DNA of 34,724 bases, taken from NCBI GenBank assembly GCA_003132525.1, contig PKXZ01000039.1, positions 9,660 to 44,383 on the forward strand, written 5' to 3'. The notes under the pieces are model-generated. The model did no database searches, was not told the origin of the DNA, and saw only the letters and a list, made by a program, of their open reading frames with translations. Positions 26,326-34,290 of this stretch are shown one piece after another (positions within the stretch are counted from its first letter, which is position 1; the number at the start of each line of letters is the position of its first letter). This DNA comes from Candidatus Dormiibacterota bacterium (GTDB lineage Bacteria; Chloroflexota; Dormibacteria; Aeolococcales; Aeolococcaceae). The translations under genes and the position numbers were made by a program.

Positions 26326-27398
26326 TGGGTACTGTCGTCAGGCGCCGCGACTCTTTCAGCCCGCGCCAGCCGGCTCCGCTGGTCGGCGTGGTCACGGTCT
26401 TCCTCGGCTGCGTGGCAATGCTCGCCCTGGTGCTGGTCGTCGAGATCGCGGTTCCGAACAACCCGACCCTCGGCGGCATCCTGCTCCTCGCGGTGCTGTT
26501 TGCCACGTGGCTGTTGCCCACCCCGTATGCCGCGGCCATCACCGCCGCCGCCGTCGGCATCACGCTGATCACGGCGCTCACCGGAGTGATTGACCCGCTC
26601 ACCGCCAAGTTCCAGTTCGTCGCAGTGGTGGTGACCGCGTGCCTCAGTGAGCTGACCGTCCGGTCGCTGATGGCCCGAGACCAAGCCCAGATGGCGACCG
26701 CCGACCAGCTGCGCAGGTTCACCGCGGATGCCGCCCACGAGTTGCGCAACCCGCTCTCCGCGCTCCAGAGCGACCTCGAGATCACGCTGCTGCAGCCGCG
26801 GACGCCCGACGAGCTCACCGCCACCGTGCGCCTTGCCCTCAAGAACACCCAACGGCTCGTGAAGATCTCCGAGTCCCTCCTAACCCTGTCGCGGGGCGAC
26901 GCCGGAGGCCTCATGACCTCGATCGCGCGGGTCGACATCAGTGACGTGCTCGAGGAGGCGTTCGCTCGCTGGGAAGGGCATGCAACGGCGCTGGGCGTCG
27001 AGATGACCGAGGCGCTGGACTGCGAAGGCGTGGTTGAGGGTGACTCGCTGCTGCTCGGGCGTCTTTTTGACAATCTCATCGAAAACGCGCTCGGCTACAC
27101 GCCGAAGGGTGGGAGTGTAACGATCGCGCTGGCGCCGGCTCCGCCCGCTTCGTGCGTCATCACCATCACCGATACCGGGTGCGGGGTTCCTGATTCGGTG
27201 CGTCCCGTGATCTTTGAGCGGTTCTCACGAGGGGATGCGTCGCGATCCCGCAAGACGGGCGGCGCCGGACTCGGGCTCGCCATCTGTGCCGCGATCGTCT
27301 CCGCCCACAAAGGCACCATCACACTCGATGACGAATACGTCGGTGGAACGCGAATCGTTGTGCGACTTCCTGTTACCAGGCTTTCCGGAAGGGTTTGA
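26325..27398 (+). CDS. Membrane sensor histidine kinase
   Basis: N-terminal TM segments; FTADAAHELRNPLSALQSDLE (H box), NLIENALGYTPKGG, DTGCGVPD, GGAGLGLAICAAIVSAHKG. Start in TAATG overlap. Confidence 0.93.
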   Translation: MGTVVRRRDSFSPRQPAPLVGVVTVFLGCVAMLALVLVVEIAVPNNPTLGGILLLAVLFATWLLPTPYAAAITAAAVGITLITALTGVIDPLTAKFQFVAVVVTACLSELTVRSLMARDQAQMATADQLRRFTADAAHELRNPLSALQSDLEITLLQPRTPDELTATVRLALKNTQRLVKISESLLTLSRGDAGGLMTSIARVDISDVLEEAFARWEGHATALGVEMTEALDCEGVVEGDSLLLGRLFDNLIENALGYTPKGGSVTIALAPAPPASCVITITDTGCGVPDSVRPVIFERFSRGDASRSRKTGGAGLGLAICAAIVSAHKGTITLDDEYVGGTRIVVRLPVTRLSGRV

Positions 27399-27465
27399 GA
27401 TGCGTGCTCACTCTGAATGTATCGCCTCGCCATGTCGGGGGACCGCAATTATTCGGAGAGATGCA

Positions 27466-27666
27466 ATGGGCAACAGGGTTTTGGAGGTCGGAGAACGGAT
27501 CCGAGAGCTGGGAGAGAGGCTCCAGAACAACGAGGACGGCCAGGGCATGGTCGAATACGCGCTGATCCTCGTCCTCATCTCGATCGTCGTCATCGTCATC
27601 CTTACCACGCTGGGCAAGACCGTGAATAACGTCTTCTCCAACGTGAGCCACGGCCTGTCGAGCTAA
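27466..27666 (+). CDS. Flp/Fap-type type IVb pilin, 66 aa
   Basis: NNEDGQGMVEYALILVLISIVVIVILTTLGKTVNNVFSNV: prepilin peptidase site with Glu+5-Tyr and hydrophobic helix; GGAGAG upstream of ATG 27466. The listed ORF start at 27214 overlaps the kinase gene. Confidence 0.9.
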   Translation: MGNRVLEVGERIRELGERLQNNEDGQGMVEYALILVLISIVVIVILTTLGKTVNNVFSNVSHGLSS

Positions 27667-27667
27667 T

Positions 27668-27690
27668 CCCCAACTAGTCCCCCAACTAGT
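27668..27690. repeat. Short tandem direct repeat, CCCCAACTAGT x2 (12-bp period)
   Basis: CCCCAACTAGT at 27668-27678 and 27680-27690, immediately after the pilin stop. Confidence 0.75.
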
Positions 27691-27699
27691 CTCGCCCGC

Positions 27700-27731
27700 G
27701 GGCTGCCGGACCGGACAAGGCCTGGCAGCCC
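27700..27731. terminator. Bidirectional hairpin terminator between flp and MFS genes
   Basis: GGGCTGCC...GGCAGCCC perfect 8-bp stem (extendable by a G-T and a G-C pair) between convergent genes; no clear U tract. Confidence 0.6.
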
Positions 27732-27740
27732 GCCGTCATG

Positions 27741-29453
27741 TCAGGCGGCGTGCACAGCTCCGGCGACGGGCTTGGGACGCGCGCGTGGCAGCAGCATCGA
27801 CAGGATGCCGGTCAGCGCCCAGAAGCCGACGTTGAAGAACAGGATCCGCTCGACCGAGGTCACGAAGTCGCGGCCCAGGGCCGACTGCGCGGCACTCGCG
27901 AAGGCGGTCCCCACCGGACCTGACTCTTTCTGCGTGCACCCGGGGATCGGTGCCGTGGGGTCACTCGCCGATGCCTCCTTCTTGAAGCACACGGTGAAGT
28001 GCGAAATGTCGCCCTGCGCTTCGGGCGGCGCAACGTTGGCGGCCGCAAGCTGGGTCTGCAACTGCGGAGTCACGGTGTTGATGGCGGCCGGTGCGCGGCT
28101 CGACAGGAGACCGAAAAACACCACGCCCACCACCGCGACGCCGATGGCACCACCGAGCTGCTGGAAGGTCGTGAGCACGCCGGACGCCGACCCGGCATCC
28201 CTTCCTGGGACGCCCGCCAGGATGATGTTGAGCAGCGGCGCGATGACTGTCCCGAGCCCCAGTCCGCTGACCACGAATGCAGGGATGAGGACCCAGCCGG
28301 TGACGCCTGTCCCTGCGAGATGCAGGGTCGCGATGATGCCCAGCATGCCGACCACCAGCAGTACCGAGCCGATCGCGATCGTGTACTTTCCGAGGCGCGG
28401 GGCGACCCGCGTCGACATCGCGGAAGCGACAGCGGATGCGAGGCTCCACGGGATCGTGGTCAGGCCGGCGTTGAGCGCGCTGAATCCCAGGCCGACCTGG
28501 AGCATCAGGCTGAAGGTGAAGAAGAACGCGGGAATCCCGGCGATGAAGATTGCGGAGATGGCCACGCCGACGCTGAACGATCGGATCCGGAACAGTGAGA
28601 GCTGCACCAGCGGGAACCGGGTCGACGGCAGTGATCGCTCGTACAGGATGAAGAGCACAAGCATCAACGGGCTGATGGCCATGCAGATGAAGGTCCAGGC
28701 AGGCCAGCCGGCGACCTGTCCCTCGACGAGCGGGTAGACGAGCAGCAGGATGCCCGCCGTGGAAAGCACAAAGCCGCCCATGTCGAGACGCGTGGCGTTG
28801 GGTGCGCGCGACTCGGTGATCAAGCGGGTGGCGGCAATCAGCGCGGCGATCCCGATGGGGAGGTTCACCAGGAAGATCCAGCGCCATGATCCACCGGTGA
28901 TGTCGTTGCGGATGATCAATCCGCCCACGAGCGGGCCGGTGATCGTGGCGATCCCGATCACCGCGCCGACAAAGCCGAAGACGCGAGCGCGTTCCTGCGG
29001 TGGGAAGGTCACCTGGATCACCGAGAGCACCTGCGGATACATCATCGCCGCCATGGCACCCTGGAGCACCCGGGAGAGGTCGAGCATGATTGCGCTCTGG
29101 GCAAGCCCGCAGAGTGCGGAGGCGATCACGAAGCCGGACATCCCGATGATGAACAGCCGCTTTCTGCCAAAGATGTCACCAAGTCGACCGCCGGTGATGA
29201 GGAGCACCGCGTAGGCGAGGCCGTAGCCGGCGACGACGAACTGGATGTCGGCGTTGTTGGCCGCGAGGTTCGAGCGGATTGCAGGGATCGCCACGTTGAC
29301 GATGGAAACGTCGAGCAGCACCATGAACAGCCCCGTCATCACGCTCGCCAAGGCGAGCCAGCGGCGCGGATCGAGTTCGCTCGCCGGCGGAGCAGGAGTG
29401 GCGGGCTGCGTCCCCGAGCCGGGCGGAGAAGCAGCCTCAGTGGTCTCGGTCAT
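27741..29453 (-). CDS. MFS drug transporter, DHA2 (EmrB/QacA) family
   Basis: Many TM segments; LDVSIVNVAIPAIRSNL, GGRLGDIFGRKRLFIIGM, LQGAMAAMMYPQVLS, GPLVGGLI. Confidence 0.93.
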   Translation of the reverse strand: MTETTEAASPPGSGTQPATPAPPASELDPRRWLALASVMTGLFMVLLDVSIVNVAIPAIRSNLAANNADIQFVVAGYGLAYAVLLITGGRLGDIFGRKRLFIIGMSGFVIASALCGLAQSAIMLDLSRVLQGAMAAMMYPQVLSVIQVTFPPQERARVFGFVGAVIGIATITGPLVGGLIIRNDITGGSWRWIFLVNLPIGIAALIAATRLITESRAPNATRLDMGGFVLSTAGILLLVYPLVEGQVAGWPAWTFICMAISPLMLVLFILYERSLPSTRFPLVQLSLFRIRSFSVGVAISAIFIAGIPAFFFTFSLMLQVGLGFSALNAGLTTIPWSLASAVASAMSTRVAPRLGKYTIAIGSVLLVVGMLGIIATLHLAGTGVTGWVLIPAFVVSGLGLGTVIAPLLNIILAGVPGRDAGSASGVLTTFQQLGGAIGVAVVGVVFFGLLSSRAPAAINTVTPQLQTQLAAANVAPPEAQGDISHFTVCFKKEASASDPTAPIPGCTQKESGPVGTAFASAAQSALGRDFVTSVERILFFNVGFWALTGILSMLLPRARPKPVAGAVHAA

Positions 29454-29555
29454 TCAGGCGTGCCTCCCACGATCGCGCATCAGGTCCGTCATCACATGCC
29501 CGCAAGTGCGGACGACCATCTTGCCAGAGTCCCGATCGACGGGCGCGGCAGATCT

Positions 29556-29568
29556 GACAGGTCCTGTC
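29556..29568. promoter_or_regulatory. Candidate operator upstream of MFS exporter
   Basis: Perfect inverted repeat GACAGG-T-CCTGTC about 100 bp upstream of the MFS ATG. Confidence 0.4.
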
Positions 29569-29592
29569 CCAGCGGCTGCAGATCAGACCAGG

Positions 29593-30000
29593 TTATCTCC
29601 CCGCAAGGGGCCCGTTCAGCGCGGTATGCACGATGCCCACGGCCAGCACCGCGAACATGGTGGCGACGTGATTGCGCCGGATCCTGCGGCGAGCGTCGCG
29701 CTTCGCGCCGGACAGACCGCTGCCCGCGAACGCCGTCAGGACGAGCAGGCCCACGGCCGCGGCGCCGGCCCAGATGCCGATCTCCTCGCCTGCCGGAAGC
29801 GCGGTGCGGGTCACCGATGAGAGGCAGTGGGCGGCGCCCGCGACGGTTGCCACCGCGCCCAGCCAGTTGTGGGCTCGGAACCACCCCATGGAGAAGCTCC
29901 GTCCCGCGGAGAGCCGCCAGCGGTTCACCAGCGATGACGCGATGGCCACGCCGAAGAGCCCTGCAGCGATCCAACCCGTGAGCGTGTCGATCGCACTCAT
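29593..30000 (-). CDS. Small four-TM membrane protein with conserved-looking histidines (possible ferric-reductase/cytochrome b-like)
   Basis: [22 protein letters not shown] and [24 protein letters not shown]: His pairs in predicted TM helices. Confidence 0.6.
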   Translation of the reverse strand: MSAIDTLTGWIAAGLFGVAIASSLVNRWRLSAGRSFSMGWFRAHNWLGAVATVAGAAHCLSSVTRTALPAGEEIGIWAGAAAVGLLVLTAFAGSGLSGAKRDARRRIRRNHVATMFAVLAVGIVHTALNGPLAGR

Positions 30001-30012
30001 CGAAGATGGCGT

Positions 30013-30024
30013 GAGTCGCGACTC
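30013..30024. promoter_or_regulatory. Palindromic candidate operator in divergent promoter
   Basis: Perfect 12-bp palindrome GAGTCGCGACTC in the 51-bp gap between divergent genes. Confidence 0.4.
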
Positions 30025-30051
30025 GGTGCCCGGTCTCTATCCTCGTGCGTC

Positions 30052-31014
30052 ATGGAGATGCAGTATCGGCACCTGGGCCGCTCGGGGCTCCAGGTCAGCG
30101 TTCTGTCCTTTGGGTCGTGGGTGAGCTTTGGGCCGCAGCTCGCGGGGAGCAGCGCTCGCGACTGCCTCGCGGCCGCATACGAGGCGGGAGTCAACTTCTT
30201 CGACAACGCCGAGGTCTACGCAGGTGGACGATCGGAATCAATCATGGGCGAGGCGATCGCGGAGCTCGGCTGGCCGCGGCACACCTACGTCATCTCCAGC
30301 AAGTTCTACTGGGGAATCGAGGAATCGGTCAACACACGCAACACCCTCAATCGCAAGTACCTGCTCCATGCCGTCGACGGGTCGCTGCGCCGCCTTGGGC
30401 TGGATTTCCTCGACCTGATCTTCTGCCACCGCGCGGATCCCGACACGCCGATCGAGGAGACCGTCCGCGCGATGCACGACATCATCAGCTCCGGTCGAGC
30501 CCTGTACTGGGGCACATCCGAATGGAGCGCCGACGCGATCCTCGAAGCGTGGGAGATCGCTGATCGGCATCACCTGCACAAGCCGGTGATGGAGCAGCCG
30601 CAGTACAACCTGTTCGAGCGTGACAAGGTCGAGCGTGAATTCGCTCCGCTCTACGACAAGATCGGGCTCGGCCTGACCACCTGGAGCCCGCTCGCGTCCG
30701 GCCTGCTCACGGGTAAGTACGTCGACGGTGTCCCGGACGGAAGCCGCGCCACGCTCCCCGGGTATGGATGGCTCAAGGCGGACGTCACCGACGCCGACGC
30801 CAACGGGAAGGTGCGCGAGCTCAGTGCGATCGCCAGCGAACTTGGAGTGTCTCCCGCCCAACTCTCCATCGCCTGGTGCGCGTCCAACCCGCATGTGTCG
30901 ACGGTGATCACCGGCGCGAGTCGCGTCGAGCAGGTCCGCGAGAATCTCGGCGCGCTCGATGTGCTGGACAAGCTCACCCCCGAGGTCCTCGGGCGCATCA
31001 ACGCGATCTTCTGA
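30052..31014 (+). CDS. Aldo/keto reductase (Kv-beta-like / AKR6-type)
   Basis: [92 protein letters not shown]. Confidence 0.93.
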   Translation: MEMQYRHLGRSGLQVSVLSFGSWVSFGPQLAGSSARDCLAAAYEAGVNFFDNAEVYAGGRSESIMGEAIAELGWPRHTYVISSKFYWGIEESVNTRNTLNRKYLLHAVDGSLRRLGLDFLDLIFCHRADPDTPIEETVRAMHDIISSGRALYWGTSEWSADAILEAWEIADRHHLHKPVMEQPQYNLFERDKVEREFAPLYDKIGLGLTTWSPLASGLLTGKYVDGVPDGSRATLPGYGWLKADVTDADANGKVRELSAIASELGVSPAQLSIAWCASNPHVSTVITGASRVEQVRENLGALDVLDKLTPEVLGRINAIF

Positions 31015-31029
31015 GCGTCAGCCTGACGC
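31015..31029. terminator. Compact hairpin at convergent stop codons
   Basis: GCGTCA-GCC-TGACGC, perfect 6-bp stem and 3-nt loop; the TCA at 31018-31020 is the minus-strand gene's stop. Confidence 0.45.
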
Positions 31030-32073
31030 GGCGACGCGGTAGACGATCCCTGCACCCCAGTCGCCGACATAGATGGCGTTGTCGGGGCCGAGGATCACCG
31101 GGACCGGGCTCTTGAGTCCGGTGATGAACTTGACAACGGTTCCCGTGTATCCAGTACCCACGTGCGTGAGGGTCACCGCGTCGACGACACCCTTTGCCCA
31201 CTCCGCCACCAGCGCCTTGGTTCCGACAGCGGGACCGAGCTGGCCGGTGACGATGGCGACGCCGCTCACCGCCGCGTGCTTGTCCAGCACGGCGACCGGA
31301 GCAGGGACGCCGGCGCATACGCTGCTGCCCTGCCCGTAGCAGGCGGGGAATCCCCATGACTGGCCCTCGCGCACCACGGCGAGCCAGTCGCCCGGGGTTC
31401 GCGCTCCGAGGTCGTCGCGCTGGTTCATGGTTACGAACAGGTCGTCGGTCCCGGGGTAGAACTCGAGCCCCACCGGCGCGCGGATCCTGGTGGCGAACTC
31501 GGTGAGACCGGATCCGTCGGGCAGGAAGGACACGATCGAGCCCGACACGGCCAGCACCGGTGTGCAGTGATCGCACGGAGCGGTGATCCCCATAAGCATC
31601 CTGCCGTCCGGCGCCAGCACGAGCTCGTTGACCTCACCAGAGCCGGCCGGAAGGATCAGCACGGTCCGGTGGGCCAGGAAGCGCGTCCCGTTGAAGTCGC
31701 TGTACGCGTCGACCCGGCTCGTCGACGCGACGTACAGCGAGCCCGCGTACCAGAGCAACCCGAGCGGCGTGCGCAGACCGGTGATCACCTCAACAGGCGT
31801 TGCCCCCGCGTCCGCAACGACATAGACCCCGTCGTCGCCGGTGTAGTCGTACGCAGCGGTGGCGACCCAGAGCCGGCCCTGCGGATCGAATGCGAGTGCT
31901 GCGGCGTGGATCAACCCGCGCGCGAAGACCGACGCGTGCAATCCCGCCGGTCCATGCAGTCCGTCACCGATGCTCACGAGCGCGGCGGGCGAAGGCGATG
32001 CGCTGTTCGTCCCGCCACACGCGGTGACGATCGCCAGCGCCACAGCCGCAGCCCACCACCGGTTGCACTTCAT
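31018..32073 (-). CDS. Secreted lipoprotein with beta-propeller / PQQ-type sugar (sorbosone) dehydrogenase-like domain
   Basis: Signal MKCNRWWAAAVALAIVTACGG with lipobox; repeated LAFDPQGRLWVAT, ELVLAPDGRMLMG, GLEFYPGTDDLFVTMNQRDDLG. Start placed at ATG 32073. Confidence 0.78.
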   Translation of the reverse strand: MKCNRWWAAAVALAIVTACGGTNSASPSPAALVSIGDGLHGPAGLHASVFARGLIHAAALAFDPQGRLWVATAAYDYTGDDGVYVVADAGATPVEVITGLRTPLGLLWYAGSLYVASTSRVDAYSDFNGTRFLAHRTVLILPAGSGEVNELVLAPDGRMLMGITAPCDHCTPVLAVSGSIVSFLPDGSGLTEFATRIRAPVGLEFYPGTDDLFVTMNQRDDLGARTPGDWLAVVREGQSWGFPACYGQGSSVCAGVPAPVAVLDKHAAVSGVAIVTGQLGPAVGTKALVAEWAKGVVDAVTLTHVGTGYTGTVVKFITGLKSPVPVILGPDNAIYVGDWGAGIVYRVAASG

Positions 32074-32244
32074 GGAGATCGCGATGAGCTTACGGCTGGT
32101 TCCTGAGTGATCTCTCCGTGCACCCTGGGAAAGACCCCACAGACGCGATGTCAGGACGCACGGCCCGCCTTTCATGACGCCATCGCGTCCCTCGAGAGAT
32201 GCCAAGATTCGTTGCCTTCACCAGGCGCTTACGGAGGGGCGACG

Positions 32245-32688
32245 ATGGACATGAAGCTCGAGGTCGCGGTGGTGCCCGTCTCTGACGTGGACCGCGCCAA
32301 AAGCTTCTATCAGTCGCTGGGGTGGCGGCTCGACGCCGATTTCGCCGGCGCAGACGGCTTCAGGATCGTGCAAGTCACACCTCCGGGCTCAGCGTGTTCG
32401 CTCATCTTCGGCGACGGGGTCACCGATGCCCTCCCAGGCTCCGCCGAGGGCCTGCAACTCGTTGTCACCGACATTGATGCGGCGCGAGTCGAGTTGACCG
32501 GACATGGTGTCGACGTGAGCGACGTGTTTCACGACTCAGGCGGCGTCTTCCACCACGCCGGCGAGAAGAACCGCGCGCCCGGCCCGGCGCCGGAGCACAA
32601 GAGCTACGGCTCGTTCGTATCGTTCACCGACCCGGACGGAAACCGCTGGTACATCCAGGACGTAACCACGAGCCGCCCGGGCCGCTGA
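32245..32688 (+). CDS. VOC (glyoxalase/bleomycin resistance) family protein
   Basis: KLEVAVVPVSDVDRAKSFYQSLGWRLDADF, SFVSFTDPDGNRWYIQDV; ATG 32245 with GGAGG upstream. Confidence 0.9.
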   Translation: MDMKLEVAVVPVSDVDRAKSFYQSLGWRLDADFAGADGFRIVQVTPPGSACSLIFGDGVTDALPGSAEGLQLVVTDIDAARVELTGHGVDVSDVFHDSGGVFHHAGEKNRAPGPAPEHKSYGSFVSFTDPDGNRWYIQDVTTSRPGR

Positions 32689-32697
32689 GCGCGCACA

Positions 32698-32713
32698 GCG
32701 AGGAGCTCCTCGC
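32698..32713. promoter_or_regulatory. Perfect 16-bp palindrome between VOC gene and small ORF
   Basis: GCGAGGAGCTCCTCGC, self-complementary, starts 9 bp after the VOC stop codon. Confidence 0.45.
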
Positions 32714-32755
32714 CATGCCGCCCAGCAGCGGCGAAAATGTCTTGACTTCGGAGGT

Positions 32756-32947
32756 ATGACGATGGCAGCAACCTACGACTCGGCCGCGGATCTGGCCGCC
32801 GCGTTGCGCCGTGCAGCGGCGGCGCACGGCCGTCACGAAGCGGAGATCGGGCACGCGGACGAGAACTGGCCGGACTGGTACGCGCAGCACATGGTGGACG
32901 AGCAGGGCGGGCACTCCGACCAGAGCGCCCAGGGAGCGAGCACATGA
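32756..32947 (+). CDS. Small conserved-looking protein (63 aa) with NWPDWYAQHMVDEQ motif
   Basis: GGAGG just upstream of ATG 32756; ATGA overlap with the downstream oxidoreductase; DENWPDWYAQHMVDEQGG. Confidence 0.75.
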   Translation: MTMAATYDSAADLAAALRRAAAAHGRHEAEIGHADENWPDWYAQHMVDEQGGHSDQSAQGAST

Positions 32948-34290
32948 CCGCGTACGACGCCATCGTCGTGGGCGGTGGGTCGCCAGGAGAGCACTGCGCC
33001 GGGGAGCTGGCCGATGGCGGTTTGCACGTCGCCCTCGTCGAGCGCGCGCTGGTGGGCGGCGAGTGCTCGTACTGGGCATGCATCCCGTCCAAGACGCTGC
33101 TGCGCCCTGGTGAGGCCGTCCATGCCGCGCGTGACGCGCAGGCGCACGCTGACATTGACGTCGAGGCGGCGCTGGCCTGGCGTGACTTCATGGTTTCGGA
33201 CTACTCCGACGCCGGCCAGGAGCGCTGGTTGGCGGGCAAGGGCATCGACCTCCTGCGCGGCACCGGCCGGCTTGCGGGTGTGGGCGTCCTCGAGGTGGAC
33301 GGTGTGCAGCACACCGCCACGAACATCGTGCTGGCGACGGGGTCCGATCCCATCATTCCGCCGATATCCGGGTTGCCCGATCTCGAGGGCGTCTGGACCA
33401 ACCGCGGAGTGACCGGGATGAAGTCGATCCCTCGCCGCCTGCTCGTGCTCGGCGGCGGCCCGGTTGGCGTCGAGATGGCTCAGGCGGTTCGACGCCTCGG
33501 CGGCGAGGTGGTCGTCGTCGAGGGAGCGCCGCGCCTGCTCGGGCACGAGCCGGCGCCCCTTGGAGAGGCATTGAGCGCCGTCCTCCACCGTGACGGCGTC
33601 GAGGTGATCTTGAGCCGGAAGGTCACCGCTGCCGGCCGTGACGGCGACGACTACGTCCTGACCCTGGACGACGCCAGCGAATTGCGTGGCGACCGGTTGC
33701 TCGTCGCCACCGGCAGGCGTCCGCGCGTGGAGGGGCTTGGGCTCGAGACCGTCGGCGTCACCGCCACTGGACCTGGACACGGGATCCCCGTCGACGCCCA
33801 CCTGCGAGCCGGCGAGCGTCTCTGGGCGATCGGTGATGTCACCGGCATCCGGCTCCTCACACACGTTGGCAAGTATCAGGGCGAGGTTGTCGCCGCCAAT
33901 ATCCTCGGTGACCCTCGGGAGGCCAACTACGAGGCCATTCCGGACGTCGTCTACACCGACCCGCAGGCCGCCGCGGTCGGCGCCGGTGAGGCGCGGTTCA
34001 CTGCAACCACCCCGCTCTCGGAGGTGGCCAAGGCCGAGACCTACAGCCGGGCGTACGCTGAATCCCCCGGCTTCCTGGCACTCCTCAGTGACGGTGAACG
34101 GCTCGTCGGCGCGTACGCCTTCGGCCCCGAGGCGGGCGAGTGGCTGCAGCAAGCGACGCTGGCCATCCGGGCCCGTGTGCCGCTCGACGTGCTGCGCGAC
34201 ACGATCCAGCCCTTCCCGACCTTCTCGGAGATCTTCGTCGCCACCCTTAAAGCGCTCCACAGTCAGATCCGTGGCGCCCCGAAGCCCTAG
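32944..34290 (+). CDS. FAD-dependent pyridine nucleotide-disulfide oxidoreductase (Lpd/MerA-like)
   Basis: DAIVVGGGSPGE, VGGECSYWACIPSKTLLRP (CxxxxC), VLGGGPVGVEMAQAVRRLGGEVVVVE, LWAIGDVTGIRLLTHVGKYQG. Confidence 0.92.
   Translation: MTAYDAIVVGGGSPGEHCAGELADGGLHVALVERALVGGECSYWACIPSKTLLRPGEAVHAARDAQAHADIDVEAALAWRDFMVSDYSDAGQERWLAGKGIDLLRGTGRLAGVGVLEVDGVQHTATNIVLATGSDPIIPPISGLPDLEGVWTNRGVTGMKSIPRRLLVLGGGPVGVEMAQAVRRLGGEVVVVEGAPRLLGHEPAPLGEALSAVLHRDGVEVILSRKVTAAGRDGDDYVLTLDDASELRGDRLLVATGRRPRVEGLGLETVGVTATGPGHGIPVDAHLRAGERLWAIGDVTGIRLLTHVGKYQGEVVAANILGDPREANYEAIPDVVYTDPQAAAVGAGEARFTATTPLSEVAKAETYSRAYAESPGFLALLSDGERLVGAYAFGPEAGEWLQQATLAIRARVPLDVLRDTIQPFPTFSEIFVATLKALHSQIRGAPKP

Noticed and set aside
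32833-34260. 475-aa minus-strand ORF opposite the disulfide oxidoreductase
   Set aside because: Antisense shadow ORF; the opposite strand has unmistakable FAD/NAD motifs and a CxxxxC site.
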